A DNA stretch of 64,000 nt, taken from the NCBI RefSeq assembly GCF_000143105.1, contig NW_014040765.1, positions 682,001-746,000 on the forward strand. Direction: 5' to 3'. The first letter of the stretch is position 1; the number at the start of each line of letters is the position of its first letter. This document shows positions 24,013 to 36,043 of the stretch, one piece after another. Both the position numbers and the translations under genes were made by a program. The DNA is from Grosmannia clavigera kw1407. Taxonomy: Eukaryota; Ascomycota; Sordariomycetes; Ophiostomatales; Ophiostomataceae. The notes under the pieces are model-generated. The model was not told where the DNA came from. It was given only the letters and a program-made list of their open reading frames with translations, and made no database searches.

Positions 24013-24403
24013 CGTGGCAGTAGAGGAGAGCGCGGCGTGCAGATGCTGCTGCCAAAGGAATGGATGCCAAGAAGCAGATGGTGCGATGCGACCTGGCCGT
24101 TGCTTACTGTCTTGTTGGTACGGCCACAGTTGAGCTTTCCAGGCTCGGCCCCACAGCGCCTTCTGTCATTGGAGCGCGTTGCGTCCGGCGCTAATAGCCC
24201 TGTAATACAGCAGCTGACAGCACCGCCTACGGGGAACAGCCTTACAGAAAAAATAAAATAAAATAAAAACTCGAAAACATGCCCAAGGTCGTAACGTCGT
24301 TGCATTGTAGGCTATCTCTACTGAATAGGTTTTCAGAGGTCGTCAGAGACGAGGTCTCGGCTGTGCCGGTGCCCGCATCCTCCGCCCCCTGCCAGGCCCA
24401 CAT
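24013..24403. other. Short intergenic region
   Basis: 391 bp between the Gpi7 start and the stop of the LLPH-like gene, both on the minus strand. It holds the Gpi7 promoter, including an AAAATAAAATAAAATAAAA run near 24246-24268. Nothing else seen. Confidence 0.45.
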
Positions 24404-24829
24404 TCACTTCCGCCTGCTCGAGGACCGGTCCTTGTATCGGCGGAAGACGATTGAGCCCTTCTTGACCTTGCGCTTGACGATGCGCTTCGTCCCCGCACCG
24501 GTTCCGCGGGCGGCGGCCGAGTCGACGTCCATGGCTGCAGCCTCGTTAGCCAGGCACGAAGCCGATCGCTGCAGCGGTCCGTTCATATCCATACCTTCGG
24601 TGTTCTCGTCGCGCAGCTGGGCGCTCGGCGTCGAATCAGCCACAGCCTCCACGGCGCCTGCCTCCTTGGCCCCCTCGACCTCCTTGGCGACCGGCAGCTG
24701 CTGGGCCACCAGCTCCATCAGCTTGGCCGACAGCCGTTCCGTCCGGGCTGCTTCGACGGGCCCAAACACATTCTTCTTGAGCTTCTGGTTGTTCAACTTG
24801 CGCGAGCTCGCACGTGCACTCTTGGCCAT
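24404..24829 (-). CDS. LLPH/YBL028C-family (DUF2423) nucleolar protein
   Basis: Single exon, 141 aa from ATG 24829. The N terminus MAKSARASSRKLNNQKLKKN, then VFGPVEAARTERLSAKLMELV, is the conserved DUF2423 block of yeast YBL028C and human LLPH (LAPS18-like), small basic nucleolar proteins linked to 60S ribosome assembly. The middle is variable and acidic, and the C terminus is strongly basic (RIVKRKVKKGSIVFRRYKD), as in the family. The reading frame is open upstream of the ATG but only to a GTG, so the ATG is preferred. The ribosome-assembly role is from family knowledge, not from this sequence. Confidence 0.82.
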   Translation of the reverse strand: MAKSARASSRKLNNQKLKKNVFGPVEAARTERLSAKLMELVAQQLPVAKEVEGAKEAGAVEAVADSTPSAQLRDENTEGMDMNGPLQRSASCLANEAAAMDVDSAAARGTGAGTKRIVKRKVKKGSIVFRRYKDRSSSRRK

Positions 24830-25404
24830 GGCTGCGATCGGCTGGAAGAGAGAGAGTGTGTGTGTTTGTGTGTGTGCTTTTCTGTATTTGTTGTATATGT
24901 TGTGTGCTGTCTTCGTCTTCACTGAAAATCGCCTCTTCTTTTTTTCTTAGCCTCTTATCGAGACTTTTCTGCCGCTGTTTCGACTATCGTACCAAACCCC
25001 GGCTCGTCCTGTTCTGCCGCACTTGACCGCCTTCTCTCGCCAACCCGTTCTCGCACGAACCACAGCCTGCCGAATTTACAAGCTGACGAACGTTCTCACT
25101 TGATATTCACCCTCGTCCCCACAACAAGGCTGCCCGACGCCGAAGCGCCTGCCAGATAGTGCCCGCCTGCCTGCCCGATCCTGGACAGCCCACTCAGCGC
25201 GCTGTGAGCAGAGCGTATGCCCGCCCTGTCCGCCCCCCCTCTCTTGTCTTCACCAAGCCCGCAACCCACACACACTCCCCCCCCCTCTCCCCCCATCCTT
25301 CATTCCGCCAACCCTTGTCGAGCCGGTCCCGCTTCTCTTCTCTCTCTCCTCCTCCTTTGTCCCTGCCCCCGGCCCCCCAGCCGGCGCTCATCTCCTTCAT
25401 CACA
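24830..25404. promoter_or_regulatory. Divergent promoter and leaders, LLPH-like gene / SUMO ligase
   Basis: 575 bp between two divergent ATGs. It has a TG-repeat-rich stretch near 24853-24905 and a long C/T-rich block at about 25230-25400, typical of a fungal 5' leader for the plus-strand gene. Confidence 0.45.
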
Positions 25405-27311
25405 ATGGCGGCCCAAGAAGACATCGACAAGCTGGTCAGCACAATCCAGTCGCTCAAGAACAGAGACCTTGTCCAGATCTGCGTGGCCAACCACCTGGCC
25501 AAGTCGGGCAATAAGGCCGACCTGCAGAAGAGAATCGTTAACTGTACGTGATCAGTCCACGTCGCGCCATCCGGGCTCTCTCGCCCAAACGTACCCGCTC
25601 CAAGCTGATGTCCTCTTCCGTCTACAGTGATCGACGCGGCCTTCCAGGATCCGAACCCCCAGAAATTCGTCGACATCCAGTCGAGCATATTGGCATTTGG
25701 CCGCGGGAGCTCCTCGGTCAATTATCGCGTGCCCAACTTTGCCTCCTCGCTACCGTCGTCACCGTCGTATCTCCCCTCCGGCATGTCGTCTCCCTACAGC
25801 GGCAACAGCACGACCAACGGCAATGTCCTACACCGGAGTGGCGGCTATGGCGGAAGCGCTGGTTATGGTGGCGAGCTTGGCCAACGACTGCCGCCGAATG
25901 GCCTTCTCGGTGAGCGGCATGCATCCCTTGTCACGCGAGTCCGGCCTGGCTAACCGTAATGCGCAGGCCTGCAGTTCAAGCCAAGCCCGTTCTACGAGAT
26001 CGACACCCAACTAGGCGACGTCCGGCCATGCGAAGGTGCGTTCGCGTCCGAAAAGCCCTGGGCGCATATGCCGTCGCATCGTCGTCGCTAACGGCCTCCA
26101 GCCATGGCACAACATAGGAACAGTGTCCCCGTCCAGATCCGGGTCTCGTCGTATCCCGCACTGCAGCGCTGTCTGGTAGACCAGTCGCTGCGCGTGATGA
26201 TCTTTTGTGCGGCCAGCAACGTTGGCGTCCAGGAGATCGCCTTTCCTTACCAATGCGAAATCAAGGTCAATGGCGGCGAGGTCAAGGCAAACCTCCGGGG
26301 ACTCAAGAACAAGCCTGGCTCAACACGGCCTGTCGATATCACCAGCCTTTTGCGCCTGAAGCCGTCCAACTACAACAACACGCTCGACTTTACATACGCC
26401 CTGACCGCCAAGGTAAGCAGACTCCTCGCCTCCACAGCGCTGCCCAAAATCGATGCTCACAGCAGACACTCTCTTCGCACAGCGATTCTACCTTGCACTG
26501 TATATTTGCAAGGCGCACACGGCCTCGGAGCTCACGCGCGTGATTGAGCGGAGACGCATCACCAAAGACTCGGTCATTCGAGAAGGTGGGCCTACCTCCC
26601 ATGGCAGCTCTTTGTTCCTTGCTGACAGCCGCACAGTGACAAGGCAGGCGCAGGACCCCGATGTTGTCGCCACGTCACAGGTCCTCTCTCTGAAGTGTCC
26701 GTTGACATACATGCGCCTGTCGCTGCCGATCCGGTCAATGACCTGCAAGCACATACAGTGCTTCGATGCCACGTCCTACCTACAACTGCAAGAGCAGGGA
26801 CCTCAATGGCTGTGTCCCGTGTGCAGCCGCACCGCCTCCTTTGATACCCTGGCGGTGGACGAGTATGTCACATCTGTTCGGGAAGATAACGCACCAGAAG
26901 CTGACAGCCGTTAGATACGTCAAGGAAATACTGGCCAAAACGCCGAGTGACCAAGACCAGGTCACCATCGATCCGGACGGAACATGGCACGCCGAAAAAC
27001 CCAAGAACGGCAATGCACCATCCACGCCAAAGGAGGCTGCCACCAGCTTGCTTGACGAAGACGAGTCGATCTTCCCGTTCAGCGGCCTGAGCGCCAGCGA
27101 AGTGCGCGAGAGCATGGGCCGGGCTAGCACGGCTTCGGTGGTCGCTTACAGGGACGCGACGGCCACACCGGTCCATGCCGGCAGCAAGCGACAACGCGAG
27201 GTGATCGACCTGACGCTCAGCGATGATGACGAAGACGCCCATCTACCGCCAGTGAAGCGGCAACACATTGCCAGCAGCGGGTTTTCGCCTATCCCTTACT
27301 CGACTTTATAG
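25405..27311 (+). CDS. Siz/PIAS-type SUMO E3 ligase (SAP, PINIT, SP-RING)
   Basis: Seven exons: 25405-25543, 25628-25909, 25967-26035, 26102-26412, 26483-26585, 26637-26862 and 26915-27311; 508 aa with all phases consistent. A SAP-like DNA-binding helix pair is at residues about 8-50 (LVQICVANHLAKSGNKADLQ). A PINIT domain follows (PFYEIDTQLGDVRPCE through SLLRLKPSNYNNTLDFTY). Then comes an SP-RING at about 290-350 (LSLKCPLTYMRLSLPIRS, CKHIQCFD, WLCPVCSR) that recruits Ubc9. The C-terminal EVIDLTLSDDDED is a classic SUMO-interacting motif with an acidic flank. Such proteins (yeast Siz1/2, fission yeast Pli1) attach SUMO to chromatin proteins and PCNA in the nucleus. Confidence 0.93.
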
Positions 27312-28073
27312 GATATCGAGCTTTGAATTTGGGACGGCTTTGAGGTTTCAGCGCCAGGGATTGCATTTATCGACAAGAAGGACACGGAAAAGGGTTCTTT
27401 TCAGGGTTTCTACATTTTTCTCTCCGTTTGTAAAGTACCAAAGCATGCATCGTGATTTTTACATATTCCCCCTTTTGTCTTGTTTATATAACTCTCAAAC
27501 ACAATTTCTCTGCCGCGGCCGTCGGACAGGGTGCAGTCTTCCTGGAGTTTGGAGATGGAAACAAAGAGGAAAGGCGGCAAAGAAGGAAATCTGGTCGGAA
27601 ACCGGCCTGGGTATAACTAGGGACAATACATCAATACATAGTGGCCATACTACCCCGTAATACTGCGTAGCCGATAGCGCATTAGACTACGGAGTACATT
27701 TCTTTAACGGGGCGCTACAAAGCGATGGAAACCCCGCTAAGTACGGAGTACGCAAGCCCCATAATCAGCATCGCATAGTTACCGCACTTGAGAAGGGGAC
27801 TGAGTATCTCCAGAGTACGACGTCTGCCCAGCAATTTGAAGGCCGAAGCGCGGCTTTAGGAATCCCATTCGGTCTCTCGACAAAGCAGGAGTGAGAGCCA
27901 GAGCTGCAGCGAGTGCGGACAGCCTGTTTCTTTTGTGAGGAAAGAAGGGCGCATCTAGAAAGGAGAGCCGAGACAGGCGGAAAACGAAGAGAGAGAGGGC
28001 GCACTTCCCGCCTTTCCCACGAGCCGACAGCCCTTTTCCTCCCACCGTCGTCTGCTCTGCACCCGCCGCCACC
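27312..28073. other. Intergenic region with two TACGGAGTA motifs
   Basis: 762 bp between two plus-strand genes. It holds the 3' UTR of the SUMO ligase and the promoter of the TRAPP gene, with TACGGAGTA at 27688 and 27742. No coding frame supported. Confidence 0.5.
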
Positions 28074-29030
28074 ATGTCGTTTGACACCATCATGCCGCCC
28101 TACAACGCGTCCGATCCGTCGGCGACGTTCCTCAGCTCAGCCTGTCTGGACTTTCTCTTCATCGAGCTCGTCCCCATGGCCTACCGGGTCACCAACGAGC
28201 TGCAGGCAGACGCGCAAGCCCGCTCGCTGGCCGTGGCCGCCGCCGTCGCCGGCATTCCGGGTGCAGGACCGCCACCAAGAGGCTCGATGGCGGCTTCAGT
28301 CAGCGCTGCCAGGGGCTCGTCCACGGCTGCTGCTGCTGCTGGCGGCGCCAGTCTGAGCGAGGCCGGCCGCACTGCCGGCTCCGGCTCACTGAGCGGTGCC
28401 GGCTCCCGTCGGGTGCTCGACGACGACGAGGAACAGGACGCGGTGTCGTTCCGGCTAGACATGCTGGGCTATCGCGTAGGCCAGGGACTGGTCGAACGGT
28501 AAGCCGGAGAGCGGGAGCGAGGAGAGACGAATCTGACACGTTCTTCCGCCCGACGTCCAGGTTCTCGCGCGAACGCCCGCCATTTCACGACACCCTGGAT
28601 GTCATCAAGTTTCTCTGCAAGGATCTCTGGACCCTTGTCTTCCGCAAACAAGTGGACAACCTCAAGACAAACCACAGGGTATTGCTCCCCTCCTGTTCTC
28701 CCTTCTCCAACACAATCTGCTCGTGTTGGTGCTGACAGCCGCTCGCCACATAGGGAGTCTATGTCCTGACCGACAACGCCTTCCGGCCGTTTCAGCGGAT
28801 GAGCACGGAGACTGGCGGACAGGCCGTCGTCAAGGCACAACCGGTATGACAGGGACCCGCTCTCAGCCCCTATAAACTCATGTGCTGACACATCACAGTT
28901 CCTCTGGTTTCCCTGTGGGATCGTGCGCGGCGCTCTGGCGGCGCTAGGCATCACCGCCACTGTACAGGCCGAGAGCAACGAGCTCCCAGGGGCCATCTTC
29001 CAGATCAAAACAGTGCCTACAAAGGTATGA
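28074..29030 (+). CDS. TRAPP complex subunit Trs33/TRAPPC6
   Basis: Four exons, 28074-28498, 28561-28678, 28754-28843 and 28899-29030, 254 aa. The start has a strong context (CCACCATGTCG). Bet3-family features are visible: an N-terminal helix (LSSACLDFLFIELVPMAYRV), LDMLGYRVGQGLVERFSRER, then VIKFLCKDLWTLVFRKQVDN, and the terminal FLWFPCGIVRGALAALGI with ELPGAIFQIKTV. Trs33/TRAPPC6 pairs with Bet3 in TRAPP complexes, the exchange factors for Rab1/Rab11-type GTPases in ER-Golgi and Golgi traffic. An Ala/Gly/Ser-rich insert of about 70 residues (roughly 55-125) separates helix 1 from the rest; such inserts are low complexity and probably disordered. Confidence 0.9.
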
Positions 29031-30769
29031 TGGAGTATGAGGCTAATGGTACGAAACGGAAAGGGAATGAGAACCAGCAGGCCCACGTGGCCAACCTGCT
29101 TTGGACAGACAAATCGGCGTATGGGGCGTTGTGAATAAGGGTGCATCTCTCATATATCAGTTGTAGGGGTCGCGCCTGCCCTGGCTGCTTCCTTGCACAA
29201 CTCGGGAAGGCGTGACTGGGGAAGCGAGCCAGAGCTGGGGATGGCAGGAACAATGGGAGCTTGGAGTTTCCCAAGGGATATCCTCTAGACGGGACCTGGG
29301 AAAGCCGCATTTCCTTTGTCCTCTGAATCTAGCTCTTAGAGCATCTCGCAAAGCTCTGTACTGCAAAACAAATCTAGGGACTTGGTGCTTTACCACTGTG
29401 TAGCCCTTTTACAAACTTTGCAGCGTGTGTTAGTTTAACAAAAACAACCTAGATTATGTATGTTGTCTCTCATTCTATATACCAACATTGTCTATTACAT
29501 GACCATCAGCTCAATACTGTGCCTCGGCTTGTCGCATGCTGACAAGGCTGGGACGGCCATTATTTGTACGCGGCCCTACACAGCATAGGAATGCCAGAGA
29601 CGGGATCCTGGTTGTGCTATTGAAAACGGACACCGGATCGCAATGCAGCGCCCTACGGACTACTGTCGCAGCAAAACGTATGCGACTGGTGAACTAAAAC
29701 CTTAATAGCCACATAGGAACCCCGGGTAACCTTCTGTCGGTCACAGCCAGGTCTTGCTTTGAGAGGCTTGTTGCTTTATGTCCGACTAGTGAACGCATTG
29801 TCTTCTTTAATTTGTACTGTCCTATTGTCTTCACTGCCCTTTTTTAGAGTAATTGTATTCAATGCCTCTATGGAGGATGAAGAGATCTAGCCCTACATAA
29901 TATACACATGTTTTATGCATGCTTTCACGTTTCCATCCCTTTCACCCTTACCGCCCAGAACATTTGAGAATTCATATCAGATCTGTCCGGCCATTGGTAC
30001 TAACATCGCTCATGCATTCTAATCTCTTCCCATTACGGACGTTTGCTTCGTATTTTGCACCCCGACAGTTAGCTGGGCTATGTTTTAGCTTATTCAAAAC
30101 AGCAATAACACCTGTCGAAAACTTCCAAATCCAATACAAAAGGAAGCCGCTCGTGCCAAAACAAGTGCTTCCCCGAACAATTCACAGCTTTCCGACCTCT
30201 CCCCGCTGTCGAACAGATCTCAGACAAGTCGATATGCCCGAAAGCTGACTCGCTGCATTGCCGAACCTTGTTTCCCTTTCCCCGATCTGGCAAATGGAGC
30301 GTATGCGGGGTATCGTCGTTAGGTTGTCGTACTGCCCTGCTTGGCCCATCCTCCTCTCCCCCTTCCCTCCCCTCTTTTCCGACCACTCACTCCGCCCGTC
30401 CTTTTCGCTTGTCGGTCGTCGATGATGCACAGACTGGCTCTGTGCTTCCGCTGTAGTCCATTTACAGCCTAAACGAGCCAAAGAATGACAGAAAGAAAAA
30501 CAGATCAGCAACGTGGTTTCATAGATTGGTTATGTTGGTCTTGTTGGGCTTGTTGGTCTCGTTATATTTTGTGCATCTATCAGCCCAGCCGAGTTCATCT
30601 CCCTACTTGGGCCCAGAAATCATAGCCTAACCGGCCAGCCTCCCTCTGGGGGTTGCCCTTATAATGCCTTTCTTTTTTGGCCTTCCATGCATGCATTGGG
30701 CTGCATGATGGATTGGCGGTGTGTAGATTGGGCAAGGGGCTGTGCAAAGGGAAAAGAAAGAGGGGGTCA
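29031..30769. other. Convergent intergenic region, no supported gene
   Basis: 1.74 kb between the stop of TRAPPC6 (+) and the stop of malate dehydrogenase (-). It is moderately AT-rich around 29400-30100. Nothing coding or RNA-like was recognised. Confidence 0.45.
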
Positions 30770-32211
30770 TCACTTTTGCGCGGGCGTCTGGACAAACTTG
30801 ACACCCTTTCCGATGTTGTCCTTGAGACCGATAATTGCCGTCTCCAGCAGCTTCTTCTCCTTCTCAGTAATGCTGGCAAGGGGGTCAATAGCCTTCTCGG
30901 CACCGTTGGGCTAGAAGCAGGGTCAGCAAAGCGATCAGCGCTACGAGATCATGTAATTTCGAGGACTCATACCCCAAGCTCGATGGGAACGGAGAAGAAG
31001 TCGGTGCCGGTCTTCTTTGCGATCTCGGCACCGCCCGGGATGCCGGGAAGGTACACGTAGGAAGGCTCGACGAGGCCCTTAGCACCCTTCTGGGCCTTGA
31101 GGACCTTCTCGGCAAAGCTGTATCACGTCAGTAAGCGGTGCGGCTCACAATGCTGTCTGCGGTTCGACGTACCGGTAACCGGCGTAGGCCATGCTGAGGG
31201 TGGCAGAGCCAGCACCATCCTTGGCCTTGACAACCTCGTCGCCACCGAACTGGACACGGTTGACAAGAGCATCGTACTTGTCATCCGGGATCGTGACAGC
31301 AGGCTGAACCTGGCTGAAAAGTGGCACAATGGTCTCGCCAGAGTGGCCGCCGACGACAGGCACCGTCAGCTCCTGGGGGTTGGACTTTCCGGCAATCTCG
31401 GCAACAAAGGTCTCAGCGCGGACAATGTCGAGTGTAGTGACACCGAAGAGACGCTGGGGGTTGAAGACGCCCTTGGCCTTGAGCACCTCGGCAGAGATGA
31501 CCACGGTCGAATTGACGGGGTTGGAGATAACGAGGATAAACGCCTTCGGCGCAACATCGGCGGCGACCTCAATGAGGCCCTTGACGATGCCAGCATTGAT
31601 GTTGAACAGGTCATCACGGGACATGCCCGGCTTGCCTATATTGAAAATGTCGTTAGCAGCCAAACAGCACCTCTCAGGTCCAGGAGGGTCAGGGCGGGCG
31701 ATGCTTCTTACGGGGAATGCCGGCCGGGATGACAATGATGTCAGCATCCTTGAAGGCGGCACGGACACCGTCGTTGGCGGGAAGGTAGCCCGTCACTTTC
31801 TGTATTGTCACAATACCGCATTAGCAAGTCGGAAACAATCTCAACACCAGACATGGACCGAGGAAGAGCTTACCGCGTTGGACGAAATGTGCGACAGATC
31901 GGCAGCAACACCTGGCGTGTTGACAACATCGTAGAGAGCGAGCTCGTCAACAAGCGGACACAGCTTCAAGAGCAGCGATAGCGGCTGTAGCAGAGGAAAT
32001 TCCCGTCAGTATCTAGTCGTAACTTTCGGGCTTTGAGCGATGCCAGCCTGATACGAACCTGTCCAATGCCACCAGCGGCACCAGCAACGACTGCGCAAGA
32101 GGTCAGCTTTCTGTCAAAATCTCCGCTGATCAAAGATAGATCCAATTGAACTCGACGGCACCGCCTGGGACAGCATCATCGTCATGCTTTGCACGTACCG
32201 GCCTTGACCAT
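30770..32211 (-). CDS. Malate dehydrogenase, cytosolic type
   Basis: Seven exons: 32211-32199, 32090-32059, 31984-31874, 31799-31712, 31635-31173, 31117-30973 and 30910-30770; 330 aa with consistent phases. The first exon is only 13 nt (MVKA plus one base), and the second encodes VVAGAAGGIGQ, the NAD-binding glycine loop. The catalytic region is seen in IPAGIPRKPGMSRDDLF (substrate-binding Arg pair), ISNPVNSTV and the active-site His in VVGGHSGETIVPLFS. There is no N-terminal targeting extension and no SKL-like end (PAQK), so cytosol is the likely site. The enzyme interconverts malate and oxaloacetate with NAD(H). It is distinct from the mitochondrial paralogue, whose presequence is missing here. 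Confidence 0.92.
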
Positions 32212-33320
32212 TATGGGCGAAAGTATTTGCGGGGAGAGAAATTGCGGGGGAGGGGCAAAGAGCTATGGGACCCTGCTGTGAGCTGGAGGACAAGCTACTA
32301 TGATGGCCTGATCAGGACGGTCAGGGAAACGGGATAAAAGTTGGACTACCTGGTGTTAATGTTAAAAAAGATGCCGATCAAAAAGGTTGGTGGAAGGAGG
32401 AGAGGCGGGGAAGGAGAGGAGAGCAGAAGCAGAGAGCTCTAATATACCAAAAATGCTCCAGCACAAAGATAACTCGGCTATATTAGCGGGGTTTGCTCGT
32501 TTGCTGTATCTGCGCCGTAGCTCCTTCTGCGTTGCCAAACTGGGCAACCCGTGTTTTCCTCTAGCCCCTCTTTCCAACGTCTCGGCACCAGCACCGGGAA
32601 ACTCATGCAAGGAACTACGGGGAGATCGTCCTGCGCTATTGCGGTATACAACGCGCCTACCAGGCGCTCCTTCTAGGCTACAGCTGAGCCAGAACGTGCT
32701 GTTCTAGCTGACACGGGCCTCCGAATGGCACGTGAATATGCAATGCACACTATTATCCCGTGCTCTGAGCGAGAGTCTTCTACATAATAGCCGTTCTCGT
32801 CATGTGGCATTCACAACGACTGCAATGAGCCACTTCCTACTTACTTTTACTCGGAGAAACACCCTGTTTATTGCCTATCCTATTTCCGGGCATGGCATCA
32901 ACTTTAGCTTCTATTTCGTTGGGAACGATCTGCTTGTATTGTGGACGTCCGGCGACTCTCGTGTCTGTGTATCCTCGGTAGAGTCGGCACTGATCGGAAG
33001 GTCGAGCTGAAGATGGCCGGCGAGGCTGTTGCCGTGCCTCTATTCGTCTATTTTCTTACGGGACGTCCTAGTGTTCCACATCGTAGTCACATGCCTTAGC
33101 CGAAACCCGTTCGGTGTGGACTCCCATCCCATCAACCTTTCCTGAAGGCTGCATGTAGTTTTAAAATTTCCAATTTTTTTGGCTGTGATTTTACTCCGTA
33201 ATTCCAGATCTCCTTTTCGGACTATGCCGGACCGGAAGATGGACGTTTCTTCCGAACCAAGCCACCCATGCTTCCTCCTGATCCCGGTCCTGGACCTGAT
33301 ACAGAACAAATCAGAATTGT
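32212..33320. other. Intergenic region
   Basis: 1.1 kb between the malate dehydrogenase start and the eL28 stop, both minus strand. One TACTCCGTA lies at 33192. No other feature recognised. Confidence 0.45.
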
Positions 33321-34193
33321 CTAAGAAGACTCGGCAGCCTTCCGCGCCTTGGTACCCCGCAGCTTGACCTCGTAGTCGGCCTTCACTGGGCGCTGTGCCC
33401 GGAGAATGGCGCTGGCACGGGCAATGGCAGCGGCACGCAGGTCGGCACGGTAGCCCGACTTGGCAACGGCGCCGGCAATCGACCGATAGGTCCTGTTCGG
33501 CCATGTTAGATCCCTCGATCCGTTGTTTCTTTCCTCTTCTAATTGTCCTGCAGAGCTGGCATTGTCTGCACTTACTTTCTTGCCGACTTGTTGGCACCCT
33601 GGACGGAGACGACCTGCGACTTGGCCGGCTTGTTCTGGGCCTTGGTCTTTGTGATGACCTGGACGCCACCCTCAGCACCGGCAATAACACCAACAGCCTG
33701 GATTCCTCATGTTAGTCTTCGAACACAGTGTGCGTGATCTGATCGGTGTCTGTCTTTTGCGATGCGGCATGTCTTTCGTCGAGTTTCCAAGCATTCACCC
33801 CAAACACATCGCTTCGTGCCAGCCTGTATATAAAAAGGCTGGTCTGTTTCGAAAATTCATAGCTTTCGCCCCCCTTCATCAGAAAATCAGAGTTATCGTA
33901 CCTTGTCGTTCACGAAACCGGCATACTGCAAGGCACCATTCGTTAGACTCTGTTCCCTCTCGCAAAATAAGCCGTTCCTGAACATACCTTCCGGCTGTGC
34001 TCGTTCGTGAGGTTGAGGGGGTCCCGGGAGAAGTGGGCACCGCCGCCAGTGATCCGCTTGACGAGGAAAGCGTTCTGGGGACCTGGACAGACAATGAGGT
34101 TTAGAATATAGATTTGAACGGAAACTCGACCCTCAGCAAGCACATACGGACAATCTCCCAGACCAGGTCGGCCGAAACGTTGGGGAAAGACAT
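33321..34193 (-). CDS. rpl28: 60S ribosomal protein eL28
   Basis: Five exons: 34193-34148, 34082-33988, 33925-33902, 33697-33576 and 33492-33321; 152 aa with consistent phases. Exon 3 is just 24 nt (YAGFVNDK). Sequence landmarks of eukaryotic eL28 are VSADLVWEIVR, QNAFLVKRITGGGAHFSRDP, LNLTNEHSRKYAGFVNDK and the basic C-terminal half ending near AILRAQRPVKADYEVKLRG. eL28 is a structural protein of the large subunit; it is present in filamentous fungi and animals but missing from Saccharomyces cerevisiae. The many short introns fit ribosomal protein genes of filamentous ascomycetes. It diverges from the UPF0357 gene. Confidence 0.94.
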
Positions 34194-34831
34194 TTTGAAC
34201 TGAAAATTAAGGCGTCGGGGGACGGTGATCGGGTACGGGAATGTCGTTGACAAGTGTGTTGAATCGCAGAGTCAAAATCGTAATTTTATTTAATTCTCAC
34301 TTTTGCTTATCACGATTTTTCTCTTTGTGGGCCGTCAGTTATCCACTTCAGGGCTTATTCTTTTCGCTCTAGCTTTCACACTCTATATACATACCATTCT
34401 GGCTGCCCGCTTTATTGCAATGGCCCACTTCCCTATTAGTACGCATGAGTCAGCAATCGGCCGGATCGGGCATTCGCATTTTACGGAGTGCCGTACGCAT
34501 GCGAATCAACCACGCCATGCATAATGCGACTAATAAGGACCCGGCAGGTCGTCGTCAGCATCATCTCCAAGAACGGGATTTCTGTTGTCGCACCTCGAAT
34601 CGCCTGAGACGAAAAGGGGACGCATCCGATAACGCGAACCCAGATGGACTAAAGTAAGCCCACGAGATCATCATCTCGACACGAAGGCCATCTATACCAA
34701 CAGTTCTGCCGATCCTTCCGAATAATCCTGCCAAACCTGAACCTGTTTGACGATTCTCAGCAACGTTGACAACCACTTGAAATTCAAGTGTCGCATCTTC
34801 TTTCTTTTGTCAGCTCCATTCAATACTCAAC
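34194..34831. promoter_or_regulatory. Divergent promoter eL28 / UPF0357
   Basis: 638 bp between divergent ATGs. It includes an AT-rich stretch at 34270-34320 and, near 34780-34830, a leader ending in CTCAACATGG for the plus-strand gene. Confidence 0.4.
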
Positions 34832-35230
34832 ATGGCGTTGTTCCTCTACAGCCTCATTGGCTTCACCCTCATCGTCGGCTCCATCCTTTACTGGACGCGC
34901 GCGCGCTGGACTGAGCTGCTGGTTCACGGGTTCCAGTCGCTTCGCTCCGTCTTCTCCTTCTCGCCCTATTCACGCCTACCGACCACTTTCGAAGGCGACG
35001 TCGAAGCCGGCCTGTCTAGCAGCACCTTTGACCTCTCCGGCAACGTAGAGGGAGGTGACAGCCGCGCCGGGTTGGACGATGCTAGCAAGGCCGCGATTCT
35101 GGCCATTATGAAGAAGCGGCGGTTGCCATTTGACGAGGCGCGCAAGGTCTACATGGAGCAGTTGTTCCGCGCAAACGGTATTGGGGCGGATGGACGGCCG
35201 CAGGATCCCAAGTTTGTCAGCTTTTCCTGA
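34832..35230 (+). CDS. UPF0357 family small membrane protein (YCL012C-like)
   Basis: Single exon, 132 aa. One N-terminal transmembrane helix (LFLYSLIGFTLIVGSILYW, residues 3-21) is followed by a basic turn. The C-terminal block ILAIMKKRRLPFDEARKVYM, then ending in GIGADGRPQDPKFVSFS, is the signature of the UPF0357 family (yeast YCL012C), whose function is unknown. The length is typical. It is probably an endomembrane protein with a short luminal N terminus and a cytosolic tail; this topology is inference. Confidence 0.82.
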   Translation: MALFLYSLIGFTLIVGSILYWTRARWTELLVHGFQSLRSVFSFSPYSRLPTTFEGDVEAGLSSSTFDLSGNVEGGDSRAGLDDASKAAILAIMKKRRLPFDEARKVYMEQLFRANGIGADGRPQDPKFVSFS

Positions 35231-36043
35231 AGCCGAAGGCACATTTTTTCCAGTCCATTAAGGGGACGAAAATACGGCGTCATACACTCCTTGCGATTTT
35301 GTTTCTTTTGTCACACATAGCGCTGACCCGGTGCTGCTCTCATTTGTCTCTGCTTGGCGTTGAGAGAAGTGCGCGTGTTACAAGGGAGGGAACCCATAAG
35401 TGCATCGCAAATTGGGGTGGGGCAAACAGTCAGTTGTGACCCTTTTTTTTCTCAGCCCTTTTATTGCAAGAGGGTATCCCACATATTATACTTGCTGTGT
35501 GGGCTTGTCTATATCCTTTCTTATTGATTTCGAATAATATCATACATGCCACAGTTACATTAGAGCTTCTACGGAGTACTTGCACATGATTTAACTGTAT
35601 TAATATATAGGCCATTCGAGGCCAAAGGCCTCGCTATCTGCAGAGGAAAGAATATTTTTCAAACCAGCAATAGTAGCCTTGCTCAAAAAGGGTCCTGTCG
35701 CCAGTAGGAGTCTTCCATAGTGTAAATGATAGCCTGCTTTGCCCAGTTAAACGCCTTCCCCCAGATAAGGATTATCATGACAGTATTAAAAATGGTAATA
35801 GAAAGACAGAGCGTGTATATACAGGACATTCTGGCTGTCACACTAGTAACCTTCGTGGGACTTATATAAGGCGCGCCAAGCCCACCCTCTCAGTATGAAT
35901 TGGCGGCAGGATAGAAACAAGGTCGACGAGAGGTGACTAGAAAAGATCCGAGCCTCTTTCGACCCTATGAGGGGGAGAAAGCCCGGAAAGTCAAGTTGTC
36001 GAGGGCGAAAAAGGGTGTCCCACGAGAACCTGAATGTCACCTC
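35231..36043. other. Convergent intergenic region
   Basis: 813 bp between the stops of UPF0357 (+) and Erg3 (-). It is AT-rich at 35440-35640 with one TACGGAGTA at 35570. No gene recognised. Confidence 0.45.
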